Notes: generated by a model not told the origin, from the sequence alone. A stretch of DNA of 64,000 nt from SLRI01 sp964402505 (GCA_964402505.1 CAYOCP010000009.1:86225-150224), one strand, 5' to 3'; positions 9,421 through 18,692 are shown, numbered from the stretch's first letter. Translations and numbers: made by a program.

Positions 9421-9994
9421 CGAGCGCCGCCTGACCGACCAGGCTGAGCGCCCCGAAGGAATCGATCTCCATCAGGAGGGCGGCATCGTCGGCGACCTCG
9501 AGCGGCGGGGGCCCGAGCATGTCCCAGCCGCTGGCAAGGGCCAGAAGGGCGCGTCGCACGCCTTTGTGGGTGATGGCGAGCGCATCGTGCCCGTCGTCGG
9601 CACGGCACCGCAGCCAGGGCGCCAGCCGCACCATGACCTCTCGCGGGCTTTCGCCTCCAGGAGGGCAGAAATCGAGCCCGCGTGCTTCGTTGGCCGCCAG
9701 ATGGGAGCCGAGCTCGAAGCGGAGGTCGGCGAGCCGACGGCCTTCGAACTCGCCCCAGTCCATCTCGATGAGCTCGGGCGCCACGCGGGCGGCTTCGAAG
9801 CCGAGCAGCTCCGCGGTCCGCCTGGCGCGCCGCAGCGGGCTGACCCAGCAGGGCAGATGGCGCCAACAGGCCGGACAGCGCCAGCCGAGAACTTCCTGCT
9901 CGCCGGCACCGTCGAGCACCGTATCGGCCCGTCCCTGCAAGCGTCCTTGCCGGTTCCATGCCGTTCGACCATGGCGCAGGGCGATCAAGAGCAT
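9404..9994 (-). CDS. Histidine phosphatase family protein (phosphoglycerate-mutase-like)
   Basis: A 196-residue branch-2-size histidine phosphatase. LRHGRTAWN (RHG at residues 7-9) supplies the phospho-accepting His, EMDWGEFEGR supplies the acid, and AITHKGVRRA (His ~143) the second His. The family removes phosphate from small metabolites, sugar phosphates or proteins. Within a glycan operon a sugar-phosphate role is plausible but unproven. It overlaps the glycosyltransferase upstream by 10 bases. Confidence 0.85.
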   Translation of the reverse strand: MLLIALRHGRTAWNRQGRLQGRADTVLDGAGEQEVLGWRCPACWRHLPCWVSPLRRARRTAELLGFEAARVAPELIEMDWGEFEGRRLADLRFELGSHLAANEARGLDFCPPGGESPREVMVRLAPWLRCRADDGHDALAITHKGVRRALLALASGWDMLGPPPLEVADDAALLMEIDSFGALSLVGQAALGGNGA

Positions 9995-11142
9995 CGCGGT
10001 TCTTGCGCGATTGAGCTCGCCTCCGCCAGGACCTCCGTCATTCGCGCCCTGGCGACATCAGGGCTGTGTCGTTCCTCGAACCGTGCCAGCGCGCCGGCGG
10101 CGAGATGCCGGCGCAGTTTCGGATCGCCGACGAGACGGTCCATGAAGGCCGCCAGCTGCCGTGCCGATCGTCCCTTCACGAGGACGCCATTGACCTCGTG
10201 CGCCACGAGATCCGAGACACCACCCTCGTCACAGGCGACGACCGGCAGGCCGAGCGCCAGCGCCTCGAGGATCGCCATGCCATAAGCTTCCTCGAGCGCC
10301 GGCCAGACGAAAACGTCCGCAACGCTCAGAACCCTTGCCACCGCCTCGCTCTCGACCCGGCCAAGGAAACGCACGCGGTCGCCCGCAGCACCCGTCAGCA
10401 GTGCCCGCACCTCGTCCGCATTGTCGCCATCGCCGATCACGAGCAGCCGCCAATCCCTGTTGCGCATGGCGGCAAGACTGTGAGCGAGCAGCCGGTAGGA
10501 CCGGGTCTTGATGTCGTCGCGCATCATGGCGACGGTCACCAGCCATACCGGCTCCAGCGGCAGTGCCAACATGTCCGAGAGGTCGCGCCGGACACTTCGA
10601 GGGTTCTTCGGCGGCTCCATGCGCTGTGCCAGGAAGGGCGGGAAGAGAACCACCTTTCGAGGATCCCCGAGCCATTCGACGAGGCCGGCCGCATCGACAC
10701 CCGTCATGGCCAGGACCCTGGCGGCCGTATTGACGCCGTCGACCGTCGCCCGGTGGCCGAGATCCCAGGCTCCCCCCGCCCGCTTGCCGGCCACGGAGGC
10801 CTCGGCGACGACATAGGGGATGCAGAGACCGGCGGCGACCGCCGGCCCGAGCCAGTCGGGCGCCTTGTAGTAGGAATGGTAGGTGAACCAGATGTCGGGG
10901 GCCGGCTCGATCCTCGTCCTCCAATTGCTGACCAATCGAGAGCCCTCGATCGTGGCTGCGTCCCGGATCGCCTTTTGCCGATCCGGATCGCCGAGACGGT
11001 CCAGGCTTCGCAGTGATGATGCGATCTCGACATGGTGGCCCGACGCCTCGAGCAGGCTTCGGAAGGCACGGGCCATGCGTCGGTCGCCGGAGGGGGTCGG
11101 ATGGTCCACGGGCTTCAAGGGCGCATAGAAGGCCACACGCAT
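9985..11142 (-). CDS. Family 4 glycosyltransferase
   Basis: A 385-residue GT-B fold enzyme. MRVAFYAPLKPVDHPTPSGDRR opens the N-terminal domain, and the donor-binding domain shows WLVTVAMM, a GDGDNADEV loop, FVWPALEEAYGMAILEALA (the E-x7-E motif) and GLPVVACDEGG. It should transfer a nucleotide-sugar residue to a lipid or glycan acceptor at the inner face of the membrane. Its ATG at 11142 shares one base with the TGA of the preceding glycosyltransferase (TGATG), so the two are coupled. Confidence 0.85.
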   Translation of the reverse strand: MRVAFYAPLKPVDHPTPSGDRRMARAFRSLLEASGHHVEIASSLRSLDRLGDPDRQKAIRDAATIEGSRLVSNWRTRIEPAPDIWFTYHSYYKAPDWLGPAVAAGLCIPYVVAEASVAGKRAGGAWDLGHRATVDGVNTAARVLAMTGVDAAGLVEWLGDPRKVVLFPPFLAQRMEPPKNPRSVRRDLSDMLALPLEPVWLVTVAMMRDDIKTRSYRLLAHSLAAMRNRDWRLLVIGDGDNADEVRALLTGAAGDRVRFLGRVESEAVARVLSVADVFVWPALEEAYGMAILEALALGLPVVACDEGGVSDLVAHEVNGVLVKGRSARQLAAFMDRLVGDPKLRRHLAAGALARFEERHSPDVARARMTEVLAEASSIAQEPRCS

Positions 11143-12383
11143 CAGGCGACCCCACGGTGATCAGCGAGAGCCAGAAGCTCGGCGGCGAGGCGCGTCTGGC
11201 TGGGTCCGGCGGCAAAGCGCGTCTCCACGGCCTGGCGTCCTGCCATGCCCAATGCGTACCGCAGCTCGGGCTCGGCGGCGATACGCGCGAGGGCGGCTGC
11301 CAGAGCCTCGGGATCGCCGTCGGGAACCAATAGCCCCGTTCGCCCGTCCTCCACGAGCTCCATGACGGCCCCGCCTCGCGTTGCGACGACCGGCAACCCC
11401 TGTGACATGGCTTCCGCAATGACATTGGGAATGCCGTCGCGATCGCCATCGGCCGCCGTGCGAGGCGCCAGACAGAAGCAATCCGCACGGCCCAGCGCTT
11501 CCATCACGGCATCGAACGGCATGGCACCGAGCCACTCGACGCGATCGTGAATGCCGAGCGCCTCGGCCTGAAGCCGCAATCGGGGCAGAAGCGGGCCGGC
11601 GCCAATGTGTCGCCAACGCCAATGCAGCGCCACCGGCAGCTTCGCCAGCGCCTCGAGCAGCGTATCGAGGCCCTTCTTCTCGACGCAGCGGGCGACAGTG
11701 AGCAGCTCGAACGGCCGATCCTCGCCGAAGGTGGAGAGTCTCGAACGCAATGGCGGTCGCGGCAGGCGATCGAGATCGATGCCATGCGGCAGATGAAGCA
11801 GCCGCGCCTGCGGCGCCAGGGAGCGCAAATGATCGAAGCCCATTCGCGTGCAGGTCGTCACCCAGGCGGCATCGTCAAGCTTCTCGCGCTTCTCCCATTC
11901 CGGTGTGGTCCAGATATCCTTGGCGTGGGCCGAAACGGCGAATGGCAGACCACGCAAATGCGCAGCGTACCGCGCAACCGAGGCCGGCGTGTGAAGATAA
12001 TGAGCGTAGAGGCATGCGATGTCAGGGGCGAGCTCGCGCGCCAACACCAGAGCCTGGCCCAACCTGCGCACACGATTGGCGCTCGGATCGCGTCGGAGAT
12101 CACGCATGAAGAGCCGGGCAACGCGGCGCAGACGCCGATGCCGGAGGGCGTGCAGCAGCCCCATGAGCACCCGGCCCGGCTCCTGATACAGGTACTCGGG
12201 AAGATAGAGGACGGGAGCCCTGATCTCGGCATGAATCGGGTGTCGCGTCGGATCGGTCGGCCGGCGGAGCGAGACGATGCGAAGCCTCAGGCCCGTCCGC
12301 TCGAGAGCCAGGAGTTCCTGGGCGATGAAGGTTTCGGAGAGTCGCGGGTAGCCCTTGACGAGGACAGCGATATCGACACGCAT
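11142..12383 (-). CDS. Family 4 glycosyltransferase, WcaL-like
   Basis: A 413-residue GT-B enzyme. MRVDIAVLVKGYPRLSETFI at the N-terminus is the hallmark of WcaL/AmsK-like colanic-acid-type galactosyltransferases. The C-terminal domain carries ELLTVARCVEKKGLDTLLEA, CLAPRTAADGDRDGIPNVIAEAM and GLPVVATRGGAVMELV. ATG 12383 is chosen; an upstream ATG at 12503 would add 40 arginine- and proline-rich residues that read as shadow of the previous gene's end. It lies 5 bases after the stop of the GT28-like gene. Confidence 0.85.
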   Translation of the reverse strand: MRVDIAVLVKGYPRLSETFIAQELLALERTGLRLRIVSLRRPTDPTRHPIHAEIRAPVLYLPEYLYQEPGRVLMGLLHALRHRRLRRVARLFMRDLRRDPSANRVRRLGQALVLARELAPDIACLYAHYLHTPASVARYAAHLRGLPFAVSAHAKDIWTTPEWEKREKLDDAAWVTTCTRMGFDHLRSLAPQARLLHLPHGIDLDRLPRPPLRSRLSTFGEDRPFELLTVARCVEKKGLDTLLEALAKLPVALHWRWRHIGAGPLLPRLRLQAEALGIHDRVEWLGAMPFDAVMEALGRADCFCLAPRTAADGDRDGIPNVIAEAMSQGLPVVATRGGAVMELVEDGRTGLLVPDGDPEALAAALARIAAEPELRYALGMAGRQAVETRFAAGPSQTRLAAELLALADHRGVA

Positions 12384-12388
12384 GAAGC

Positions 12389-13588
12389 TCAGGCTGAGCG
12401 TGCCCGGCGCCAGCCCGGATCGACGGACGGCGCAGAGAGCTCCGCAATCCGGTCGAGACCGCCCAACAGACTCTGGCGCAGGGCGGCATTCGGGCGCGGC
12501 CAACTGGCGATTGCATGCAGCGAGGCAGCCATCGGCCCCGGCGGCATGCGACTGTCCTCGGGCAGCATGCGCACGAGGCCGAGCCTGGCGGCCCGCTCGG
12601 CGCGGATCACCTGCTCCTGGCGCGGCACGGTTCGCGGCACGAGGAGAGCGGGCTTGTTGAAGGACAGGATCTCGCAGAACGTATTGTAGCCGCCCATGGC
12701 CACGACACCGACGGCTCGCTCGTAAAGCGCCTCGAGGTTCGATTCGAAGGTGGTGGCGAAGACGTTCGGCAACCGATCGACCCGCTCCTGGAACTGGCGC
12801 CTTTGCTCAAGATGCATGAAGGGTCCGAAGACCAGTTGTGCCGGATGAGGTAGGGTCGGATCGGCCTCGTAGGCGCGCAGCACCCAGTCGATCAACCCTG
12901 CACCATCTCCACCGCCACCCGTCGTGACCAGTATATAGGGCCGATCGGGCAGTTGCAGGCCGGGAGCGAGCCGGTCGGTCTCGGTCGCCTGGCGTTCGAT
13001 GTAGCCGGTGAAGCTGATTCGGTCGGCCAAACGCCGCATGCCGGGAATCTCGCTGATCGGATCGAACATCTCGGGCACGCCGTAGACCCAGATGTCATGA
13101 TAGTAGCGGCCAAGCGCCGGATAGACGCCCTTTCGCTCCCATTCCTGATAGAGCGACCGGGGGTCGTCCATCACATCACGAAGACCGAGCACACAGCGCC
13201 GGCCGCGCCGCGTCAACAGGTCGAGCGTTTCCTCGGCCTCCCCTCGCAGCCCGAGGGGCTCCTTGTCGACCAAAAAGACGTCCGGATCGAAGATGCTCGC
13301 TGTGTGCGCAATGATCGACTGCCTGATCTCCAAAGTCTTGCTCAGATTGATGTTCAGCTTCAGCGAGGTGTAATCACCATTCTTGAGCTTGATCACTCCC
13401 GGAACGCGAACGAAATCGACCCGCGACTTGAAATCGAAGCTGCCGATGATCGGCGATCCGGACAGGATCAGGACGGAAAGCTGGGGAAACCTGTCCACGA
13501 GGTCGTGCGCGATCGCCCGACAACGGCGAAGATGGCCGAGGCCAAAGCTGTCGTGACTGTAGATCAGTAGTCGGCGACTGGCTTGCAT
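12389..13588 (-). CDS. MurG-like glycosyltransferase (COG4671 type)
   Basis: A 399-residue protein with a GT28/MurG-like layout. LLIYSHDSFGLGHLRRC forms the N-terminal loop, and the C-terminal domain has YILVTTGGGGDG, VVAMGGYNTFCEIL and a LLVPRTVPRQEQVIRAERA donor-site stretch. COG4671 proteins are predicted glycosyltransferases of unknown acceptor. As the first gene of the minus-strand operon it is followed by two GT4 enzymes, a phosphatase, a deacetylase-like protein and an ABC transporter. The promoter should lie between 13588 and 13683, back to back with the tailspike promoter. Confidence 0.75.
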   Translation of the reverse strand: MQASRRLLIYSHDSFGLGHLRRCRAIAHDLVDRFPQLSVLILSGSPIIGSFDFKSRVDFVRVPGVIKLKNGDYTSLKLNINLSKTLEIRQSIIAHTASIFDPDVFLVDKEPLGLRGEAEETLDLLTRRGRRCVLGLRDVMDDPRSLYQEWERKGVYPALGRYYHDIWVYGVPEMFDPISEIPGMRRLADRISFTGYIERQATETDRLAPGLQLPDRPYILVTTGGGGDGAGLIDWVLRAYEADPTLPHPAQLVFGPFMHLEQRRQFQERVDRLPNVFATTFESNLEALYERAVGVVAMGGYNTFCEILSFNKPALLVPRTVPRQEQVIRAERAARLGLVRMLPEDSRMPPGPMAASLHAIASWPRPNAALRQSLLGGLDRIAELSAPSVDPGWRRARSA

Positions 13589-13682
13589 AAGATCCGAGGC
13601 GTTCTGTTCCCCGGGAATATGTCAGAGGCAGGGGGCGCAGCGAAAGCGAATTGTTGTGGGGGGCGGAACGGTGGCGGCTGCG

Positions 13683-13711
13683 TTGACATAGGTTTTTTCT
13701 CCTAGTATAGT
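13683..13711 (+). promoter_or_regulatory. Near-consensus sigma-70 promoter for the tailspike cassette
   Basis: TTGACA at 13683-13688, a 17-base spacer and TATAGT at 13706-13711 differ from the consensus housekeeping promoter at one base. It lies about 55 bases upstream of the first cassette gene at 13767, which has GGAGAG before its ATG. Such a strong promoter is rare in GC-rich alphaproteobacteria. The AT-rich spacer stands out from its surroundings. Confidence 0.65.
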
Positions 13712-13766
13712 TGCATGCATCGAGCCTGCCTGCCGCCATCGGCCCAACTGCGCATCGGAGAGCGCC

Positions 13767-14093
13767 ATGAGCCTGCTTCTGCCCGTCGACGACAACGGCA
13801 ATCCCCTGCCCGTGCTCGGATTTGCTCCCCTGGCCACGCAAAGGGTCGCGGTTGCGAGCAGCTCCGTGCGCATAGCTTCGTCGCTGGAGGCCGGCCTGCA
13901 GCTGGTCACGCTGATCGCGACCGGCCCTTGCCGGTTCGAGGTTGGCGGCGCCACCGTGACCGCCGACCGCGACTCCAGCCCCTTCCTCTATCCCGGCATC
14001 TACGTCGACGTGCCCCTGCGTCGCAGCGAGCGGCACGTGGCCTTCGTCGCCGAGGCCGAGGACTGCGTCGCCTACGTCATCGGCCGCCGCTGA
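13767..14093 (+). CDS. Small phage-tail-like protein, function unknown
   Basis: A 108-residue protein starting at ATG 13767 with GGAGAG six bases upstream. The sequence is rich in beta-strand stretches (VAVASSSVRIASSL, QLVTLIATGPCRFEVGG, FLYPGIYVDVPL) and could be a small capping or stabilising protein of a beta-rich fibre. No family is recognised. It is first in a three-gene run with a 56-residue protein and a beta-helix tailspike, separated from the next start by one base. Confidence 0.6.
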   Translation: MSLLLPVDDNGNPLPVLGFAPLATQRVAVASSSVRIASSLEAGLQLVTLIATGPCRFEVGGATVTADRDSSPFLYPGIYVDVPLRRSERHVAFVAEAEDCVAYVIGRR

Positions 14094-14094
14094 G

Positions 14095-14265
14095 ATGACC
14101 TTGTCACTCGCCCCAACGGCACGTGGCCTCCGCCTGGTCAGAGCTACGCGATCCGTGACCATCGCGTTGCCGCCACCGACGACGCCCACGACACTTCTGG
14201 TCACCGATACCAATGAGCCGATCGTCACCGACGCCGGTTTCAATCTCACGACGGAAAGCAATTGA
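14095..14265 (+). CDS. 56-residue protein of the tailspike cassette
   Basis: This small frame starts one base after the preceding stop and ends in TGA at 14263-14265, sharing a base with the tailspike ATG (TGATG). It reads MTLSLAPTARGL, a central TIALPPPTTPTTLLVTDTNE and a final AGFNLTTESN. The Thr/Pro-rich, strand-prone composition suits a short connector in a phage tail-fibre gene set. The coupling on both sides supports it as a real gene; no function is known. Confidence 0.5.
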   Translation: MTLSLAPTARGLRLVRATRSVTIALPPPTTPTTLLVTDTNEPIVTDAGFNLTTESN

Positions 14266-16565
14266 TGACGAGCAAGCAGATCCACGAGTTGCCGCCGGTT
14301 GCGACGCTGACCGCGCAGGACAGGATCGTCGTCTCCACCGCCAGCGGCAACCTCACCCGCCACGCCACGATCGCCAGCCTCGCAACCCGGATGCCGGGCG
14401 ACGGCACGGTCGATCGCACGATCTCCGGCAAGCTTTCGGAAGCGGTGTCGGTGCGCGATTTCGGAGCTGCCGGCGATGGCGTGACGGATGATGCGCCGGC
14501 CTTCGCGGCGGCACTCGATGCCCATTTCGCTGTTCAGGTACCGGCCGGTCGCTATCGGCTGGCGACAACCGTCGTCGTGAAGCCGGGCCGCTCCATCACC
14601 GGTGCCGGGCGCGAGGCCACGATCCTTCTGGCCGATGGACCTCTGGCGATGGTGTTCCAGCGCAATGCGGGCGCCTTCGCCATCGATCCGGGCAGTGCCG
14701 ATGACTGGTGCCGCTCATCGCTGCGGAGTCTCACGATCCGGATGAGCGCTGGCGGCATCCAGGCCTTCGGCCACGAATTCCGCATCGACGATGTGAGCTT
14801 TTTCGGAGGCAATGCCGGGAGCTGGTGCATCGACATGGTCGATGCCAATGAATGCGTGGTGACCCGCATCAACGCCGGTTACGGAGGCGGCAGCCGCCAT
14901 CAGATGCTGGCCAGCGGTCTGCGCTGGAGAGCCTTGAAGCCGGGAGTCAATTACGGCGACAGCCTGGTTTCCGAGGTGTCGATCAAGCTCGGTGCGGCCG
15001 AAACGACCGGCGTGCTCATCGACGGCCACGCGGCCGATCCCGGCCGCATGATCAACAACATGATCCTGAAGCGCATCCAGGTGAACGCCCCGACCGGCGG
15101 CGGCGGCCTGACGCCACTGCCCGGCTCGGTCGGCATCAAGCTCTGGAATGCGGCGCGCATCGCGCAGATCGACTGCGACGTTGAAGTGGTCGCAACGGCA
15201 TTCGAGGAGTATTCCGAGAACGCCGGCGGTGCCAGCGGCGCGTGCGTCGCCAATACCTATATCGGCTGCATCGCCCACTGGTGCTCCACCAACTATCGCG
15301 ACAGCAACGCGCTCTTCCCGCGCTCGGTCATCCAGCGAAACTTCATCGGCTGCGACAATGTGGCGCCACTGCGCACGGGCGGGTACGCGGGCGATGGCGG
15401 GCGCTGCCAGGACGGCGATGCGTTCCTCACCGGTGCCTGGCTCTTCAACCGGTCGAGCGAGCCTTCCATCCAATTGCGCTCGCACGACAAGGATGTCCTT
15501 CTGATCACCGGCGATCACAAGGGTGCGGCGCAGGCCGACGCCGATGGCCACGCCGCGCAGAGCCGGCCCTATCGCGGTCTCCTGCTCGAGCTTTCATCCA
15601 AGCAATCGGCCAAGATCACGCGGCCGGTGAGTGCCGGAATGGCCGACCCCGACGATGCGGCGCAGTCGCTCGACGATGTGCGGCTCGAGCTCGGCAACGG
15701 GCAAGATGACACCCGTGGCGAGCTGGCGCGCGTTCAGATCAACGACCCCTTGTATCTGAAGCCGCGGACCAGCGAGCCGCCGCGTCCGATCAACGGGCTC
15801 ATGCATTATGCAAGCGAAGCGAGCGCGTTGCCCGCGACGGGTGAGCGGTATCTCGGTCCGGGCATCTACTGCAGGCTGAACGAAGGCGAGTACTCGCCGG
15901 TCGCCGTCCAGCGGGGCGCCGTGCCGCAGCGTGAGGTGAACAACAATTGGACCCTCTCCGCCAACGACTTCGGCAAGGTGCTCCGCGTCAATAACGGCGC
16001 CAATCGGACCCTGACCGTTCCTGCGGGCCTGGTTCCGCCCGGCGTGGGCGCTCGTCGCCTTTGGGTCGTCCGCCAGGGCACGGGCGGTGTCTTCTTCACC
16101 GGCGGCACGGGCGTCAACCTGCGGATCATCAATGGTCGGAACTGGATCGCCAAGCAGTTCCAGATGGCCGAGATGGTGATATTCCCGGACGATCAGGTCT
16201 ACCTGCACCATCTGGCACCGGACGTCGAGGATGGCTTCGTGCATCCGGTGCACTGGACGTCCGGTCTCGTCGACGGCGTGCCCGCCGGCCATATGGGCAA
16301 GCTCATCCGGGTCAGCAGCGGTGCCGCCACGACGACGATCATGGTCCCGACCGGCCTCGTTCCACTCGGCCAGCAGGCGGCGACATTCAAGCTCGTCAAG
16401 GTGGCGGCAGCCGACATTCTGGTCACGGCGGGTCCGGGAATGACCCTTTTGGCACCGGGCGGCGGGAACACCTACACCATCACTGAGGCGGGGCGGGTCG
16501 TCGAGCTGACCGTCACAGCCGCCGACGTGGCACAACAGCCCAACCATATCTACATCCAGGGATAG
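14265..16565 (+). CDS. Beta-helix tailspike / pectate-lyase-fold protein
   Basis: A 766-residue protein. Residues 1-~60 (MTSKQIHELPPVATLTAQDR) resemble the particle-binding head of phage tailspikes. From about residue 66, SVRDFGAAGDGVTDDAPAF opens a Pectate_lyase_3 right-handed beta-helix, with the usual QVPAGRYRL and VVKPGRSITGAG rungs. The C-terminal ~230 residues contain two similar blocks (VPAGLVPPG.., VPTGLVPLG..) that look like repeated fibre domains. Such proteins bind or cleave surface polysaccharide. No capsid, baseplate or lysis gene is nearby, so it may be a domesticated depolymerase or a late gene of a dispersed phage-like particle. The following 270 bases to 16836 hold no gene I can support. 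Confidence 0.75.
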   Translation: MTSKQIHELPPVATLTAQDRIVVSTASGNLTRHATIASLATRMPGDGTVDRTISGKLSEAVSVRDFGAAGDGVTDDAPAFAAALDAHFAVQVPAGRYRLATTVVVKPGRSITGAGREATILLADGPLAMVFQRNAGAFAIDPGSADDWCRSSLRSLTIRMSAGGIQAFGHEFRIDDVSFFGGNAGSWCIDMVDANECVVTRINAGYGGGSRHQMLASGLRWRALKPGVNYGDSLVSEVSIKLGAAETTGVLIDGHAADPGRMINNMILKRIQVNAPTGGGGLTPLPGSVGIKLWNAARIAQIDCDVEVVATAFEEYSENAGGASGACVANTYIGCIAHWCSTNYRDSNALFPRSVIQRNFIGCDNVAPLRTGGYAGDGGRCQDGDAFLTGAWLFNRSSEPSIQLRSHDKDVLLITGDHKGAAQADADGHAAQSRPYRGLLLELSSKQSAKITRPVSAGMADPDDAAQSLDDVRLELGNGQDDTRGELARVQINDPLYLKPRTSEPPRPINGLMHYASEASALPATGERYLGPGIYCRLNEGEYSPVAVQRGAVPQREVNNNWTLSANDFGKVLRVNNGANRTLTVPAGLVPPGVGARRLWVVRQGTGGVFFTGGTGVNLRIINGRNWIAKQFQMAEMVIFPDDQVYLHHLAPDVEDGFVHPVHWTSGLVDGVPAGHMGKLIRVSSGAATTTIMVPTGLVPLGQQAATFKLVKVAAADILVTAGPGMTLLAPGGGNTYTITEAGRVVELTVTAADVAQQPNHIYIQG

Positions 16566-16836
16566 CGGCGGCCATCCAGGCCCCGACGCCCGCCGGGCTT
16601 GACCCAGGTCAATGCGTGCGCGGCACGTCTGTGCAGGGATCCCCTGATCCTCGATCCTCTTGCTCGTCAGGATGGGGAGAAGCGCGGCCTGGCTCGGGGG
16701 ACCATGCCGGTGCCGTGCGAGTGGAGCGCGGAGAGGGAGCCTGCCATTCCTCTCCGCGACCCGCGATCGCCAAGGCAGCACGGACAGCGCCGCGTCGCAA
16801 CCCGCTTGTTTCGGGCAGGAAAGACGGGAGGGACGA

Positions 16837-17178
16837 ATGCCGACCGAGATGCGTCACCGCAGTTGCACGCCCTGCAGGGGCGGCATCCCGCCTCTGGGTG
16901 CCGAGGAGGTCCAGGCCTATTTGGCCGATCTGCCGGACTGGCATGCCACGGAGGACAACAGGCGCATCGAGCGGCGATGGCGCTTCGCCGATTTCGCGAG
17001 CGCCTTGAAGTTCGTCGACGAGGTCGGAGCGATCGCCGAAGGCGAAGGTCACCATCCCGATATCTGCTTCGGCTGGGGCTATGCCACCGTCACGCTGCAG
17101 ACCCACAAGATCGGCGGCTTGCACGAGAACGATTTCATCATGGCCGCCAAGATCGACGGGCTGGCGCCGGCCCGCTGA
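16837..17178 (+). CDS. phhB: Pterin-4a-carbinolamine dehydratase
   Basis: A 113-residue protein starting at ATG 16837 behind GGGAGGGACGA. It carries the family signature GHHPDI (HHPD at residues 72-75), preceded by the FVDEVGAIAEGE helix and followed by WGYATVTLQTHKIGGLHENDF. It dehydrates 4a-hydroxytetrahydrobiopterin after phenylalanine hydroxylation, regenerating the pterin cofactor. The N-terminal CTPCRGG with two Cys is common in alphaproteobacterial members. No phenylalanine hydroxylase is next to it. Confidence 0.9.
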   Translation: MPTEMRHRSCTPCRGGIPPLGAEEVQAYLADLPDWHATEDNRRIERRWRFADFASALKFVDEVGAIAEGEGHHPDICFGWGYATVTLQTHKIGGLHENDFIMAAKIDGLAPAR

Positions 17179-17188
17179 CTCCCTCAGC

Positions 17189-17273
17189 TGGTGCCCGCTG
17201 CCGGACTCGAACCGGCACACCCGAGGGTCAGGGATTTTAAGTCCCTTGCGTCTACCTGTTCCGCCAAGCGGGC
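17189..17273 (-). tRNA. tRNA-Leu (anticodon UAA)
   Basis: Read on the minus strand, GCCCGCT at the 5' end pairs with AGCGGGC before an encoded ACCA. The anticodon stem AGGGA/TCCCT frames the loop CTTAAAA with anticodon TAA. The T-arm GCCGG-TTCGAGT-CCGGC is perfect. The long variable arm (about GACCCTCGGGTGT) marks a class II tRNA, as expected for leucine. Total length 85 nt. Confidence 0.95.
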
Positions 17274-17408
17274 CCCGCCACCAAATGCAGGATCGCCCGC
17301 GCCTCCGCAACGGTCGCCGGGACGTCCCGACGATGCCTTGCGCATGGTAAGCCTAGGCTTCGGCCGCCCGGAGCGCTAGGAATTGAGGGTGTTTCATCAG
17401 GAGGCCCC

Positions 17409-18692
17409 ATGACGATCCATCTGCTCTATGGCAAGGGCCGCCTCGCCGTCGATCCGCCGGCCGGCTGTCGACCCTGTGTCGTCGAGAAGCATGCGATGCC
17501 CGTGCTGGACGACCCGGAAGGGGCGGTGCGTGGCTGCCTCGCGCAGCCGATCGGCATGCCGCCGCTGCTCGAGCACGCGCGCGGCAAGACCTCGGCCTGC
17601 ATTCTCATCTGCGACATCACGCGGCCGGTTCCCAATCATCTCTTCCTGCGGCCGCTGATCGAGACGCTGCTCGAAGCGGGTGTGCCGAAAGATGGCATCG
17701 ACGTGGTCGTGGCGACCGGATTGCATCGACCCAATGAAGGCGAGGAGCTGGCCGAGCTGGTGGGCGATCCTTGGGTGATCGAGACGGTCCGTGTCGCCAA
17801 CCATTTCGCGACGTGCGACGCCGACCACGTCGATGTCGGCCGGACCAGAGGCCGGGGCACGGTGGTGCGACTCGACCGGCGCCTGGTCGAAGCCGATCTC
17901 AAGATCGCGACGGGACTGGTGGAGCCGCATTTCATGGCCGGCTACAGCGGCGGGCGAAAGGTGATAGCTCCGGGCGTTGCACATGCCGAAACCATCACGA
18001 CTTTCCACAACTCGGCCTTCATGTCTCATCCCAAGGCAACGAACTGCATCCTGGATGGCAACCCGCTTCATGAGGAGCAGCTGGAAATCGTCGGGATGCT
18101 TGGCGGCGCCCTGGCGCTGAACACGGTGATCGACGATCAACGGCGGCTCGCCTGCGTCACCTTCGGCGAGATCGTGGAGAGCCACCTCGAAGCGGTCGGC
18201 TTCATCCGCCGGTATGCCGAGGTGGAGCTGGACCGTCGATTCAAGACGGTCGTCACCAGCTCGGCCGGTTATCCGCTCGACAAGACCTACTACCAGACGG
18301 TGAAGGGCATGGTCGGCCCGCTCGACATTCTCGAACCCGGCGGCGACCTGATCATCGTCTCCGCCTGCTCCGAAGGCATGGGATCGAAGCATTATGTGGA
18401 GGCTCAGCGACGACTCGTCGAGTTGGGGCCGGACGGGTTCTGGGACAGCATCGCATCGAAGCCTCACGCCGATATCGACGAATGGCAAACGCAGATGCAG
18501 TTGAAGCCCATGCGTGCCGGCCGGGTCAGCCTGTTCACGGATGGCCTGGACCAAGCGACCTTTGGCCTCACGGGGGTCGAGCGGGTCGACGATCTGGAGG
18601 CCGCCATCGCCGAGAGCATGGCGCGGCATGACGACGTCGCCGTCGCCTTCGTTCCCGAGGGTCCCTACGTCGTGCCGCGTCATGTCGCATGA
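17409..18692 (+). CDS. larA: Nickel-dependent lactate racemase family protein
   Basis: A 427-residue LarA-family enzyme that uses the nickel-pincer (NPN) cofactor to interconvert D- and L-lactate or a related 2-hydroxyacid. All key positions are present: the ATGLHRPNE motif (His106), His174 and Lys184 in VEPHFMAGYSGGRK, and His200 in TTFHNS. Lys184 is the residue that carries the cofactor. The Lactobacillus numbering is matched almost exactly. The start follows AGGAGG. LarC overlaps its end by 11 bases, and LarB follows. LarA homologues with other substrates are known, so lactate is not certain. Confidence 0.9.
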   Translation: MTIHLLYGKGRLAVDPPAGCRPCVVEKHAMPVLDDPEGAVRGCLAQPIGMPPLLEHARGKTSACILICDITRPVPNHLFLRPLIETLLEAGVPKDGIDVVVATGLHRPNEGEELAELVGDPWVIETVRVANHFATCDADHVDVGRTRGRGTVVRLDRRLVEADLKIATGLVEPHFMAGYSGGRKVIAPGVAHAETITTFHNSAFMSHPKATNCILDGNPLHEEQLEIVGMLGGALALNTVIDDQRRLACVTFGEIVESHLEAVGFIRRYAEVELDRRFKTVVTSSAGYPLDKTYYQTVKGMVGPLDILEPGGDLIIVSACSEGMGSKHYVEAQRRLVELGPDGFWDSIASKPHADIDEWQTQMQLKPMRAGRVSLFTDGLDQATFGLTGVERVDDLEAAIAESMARHDDVAVAFVPEGPYVVPRHVA

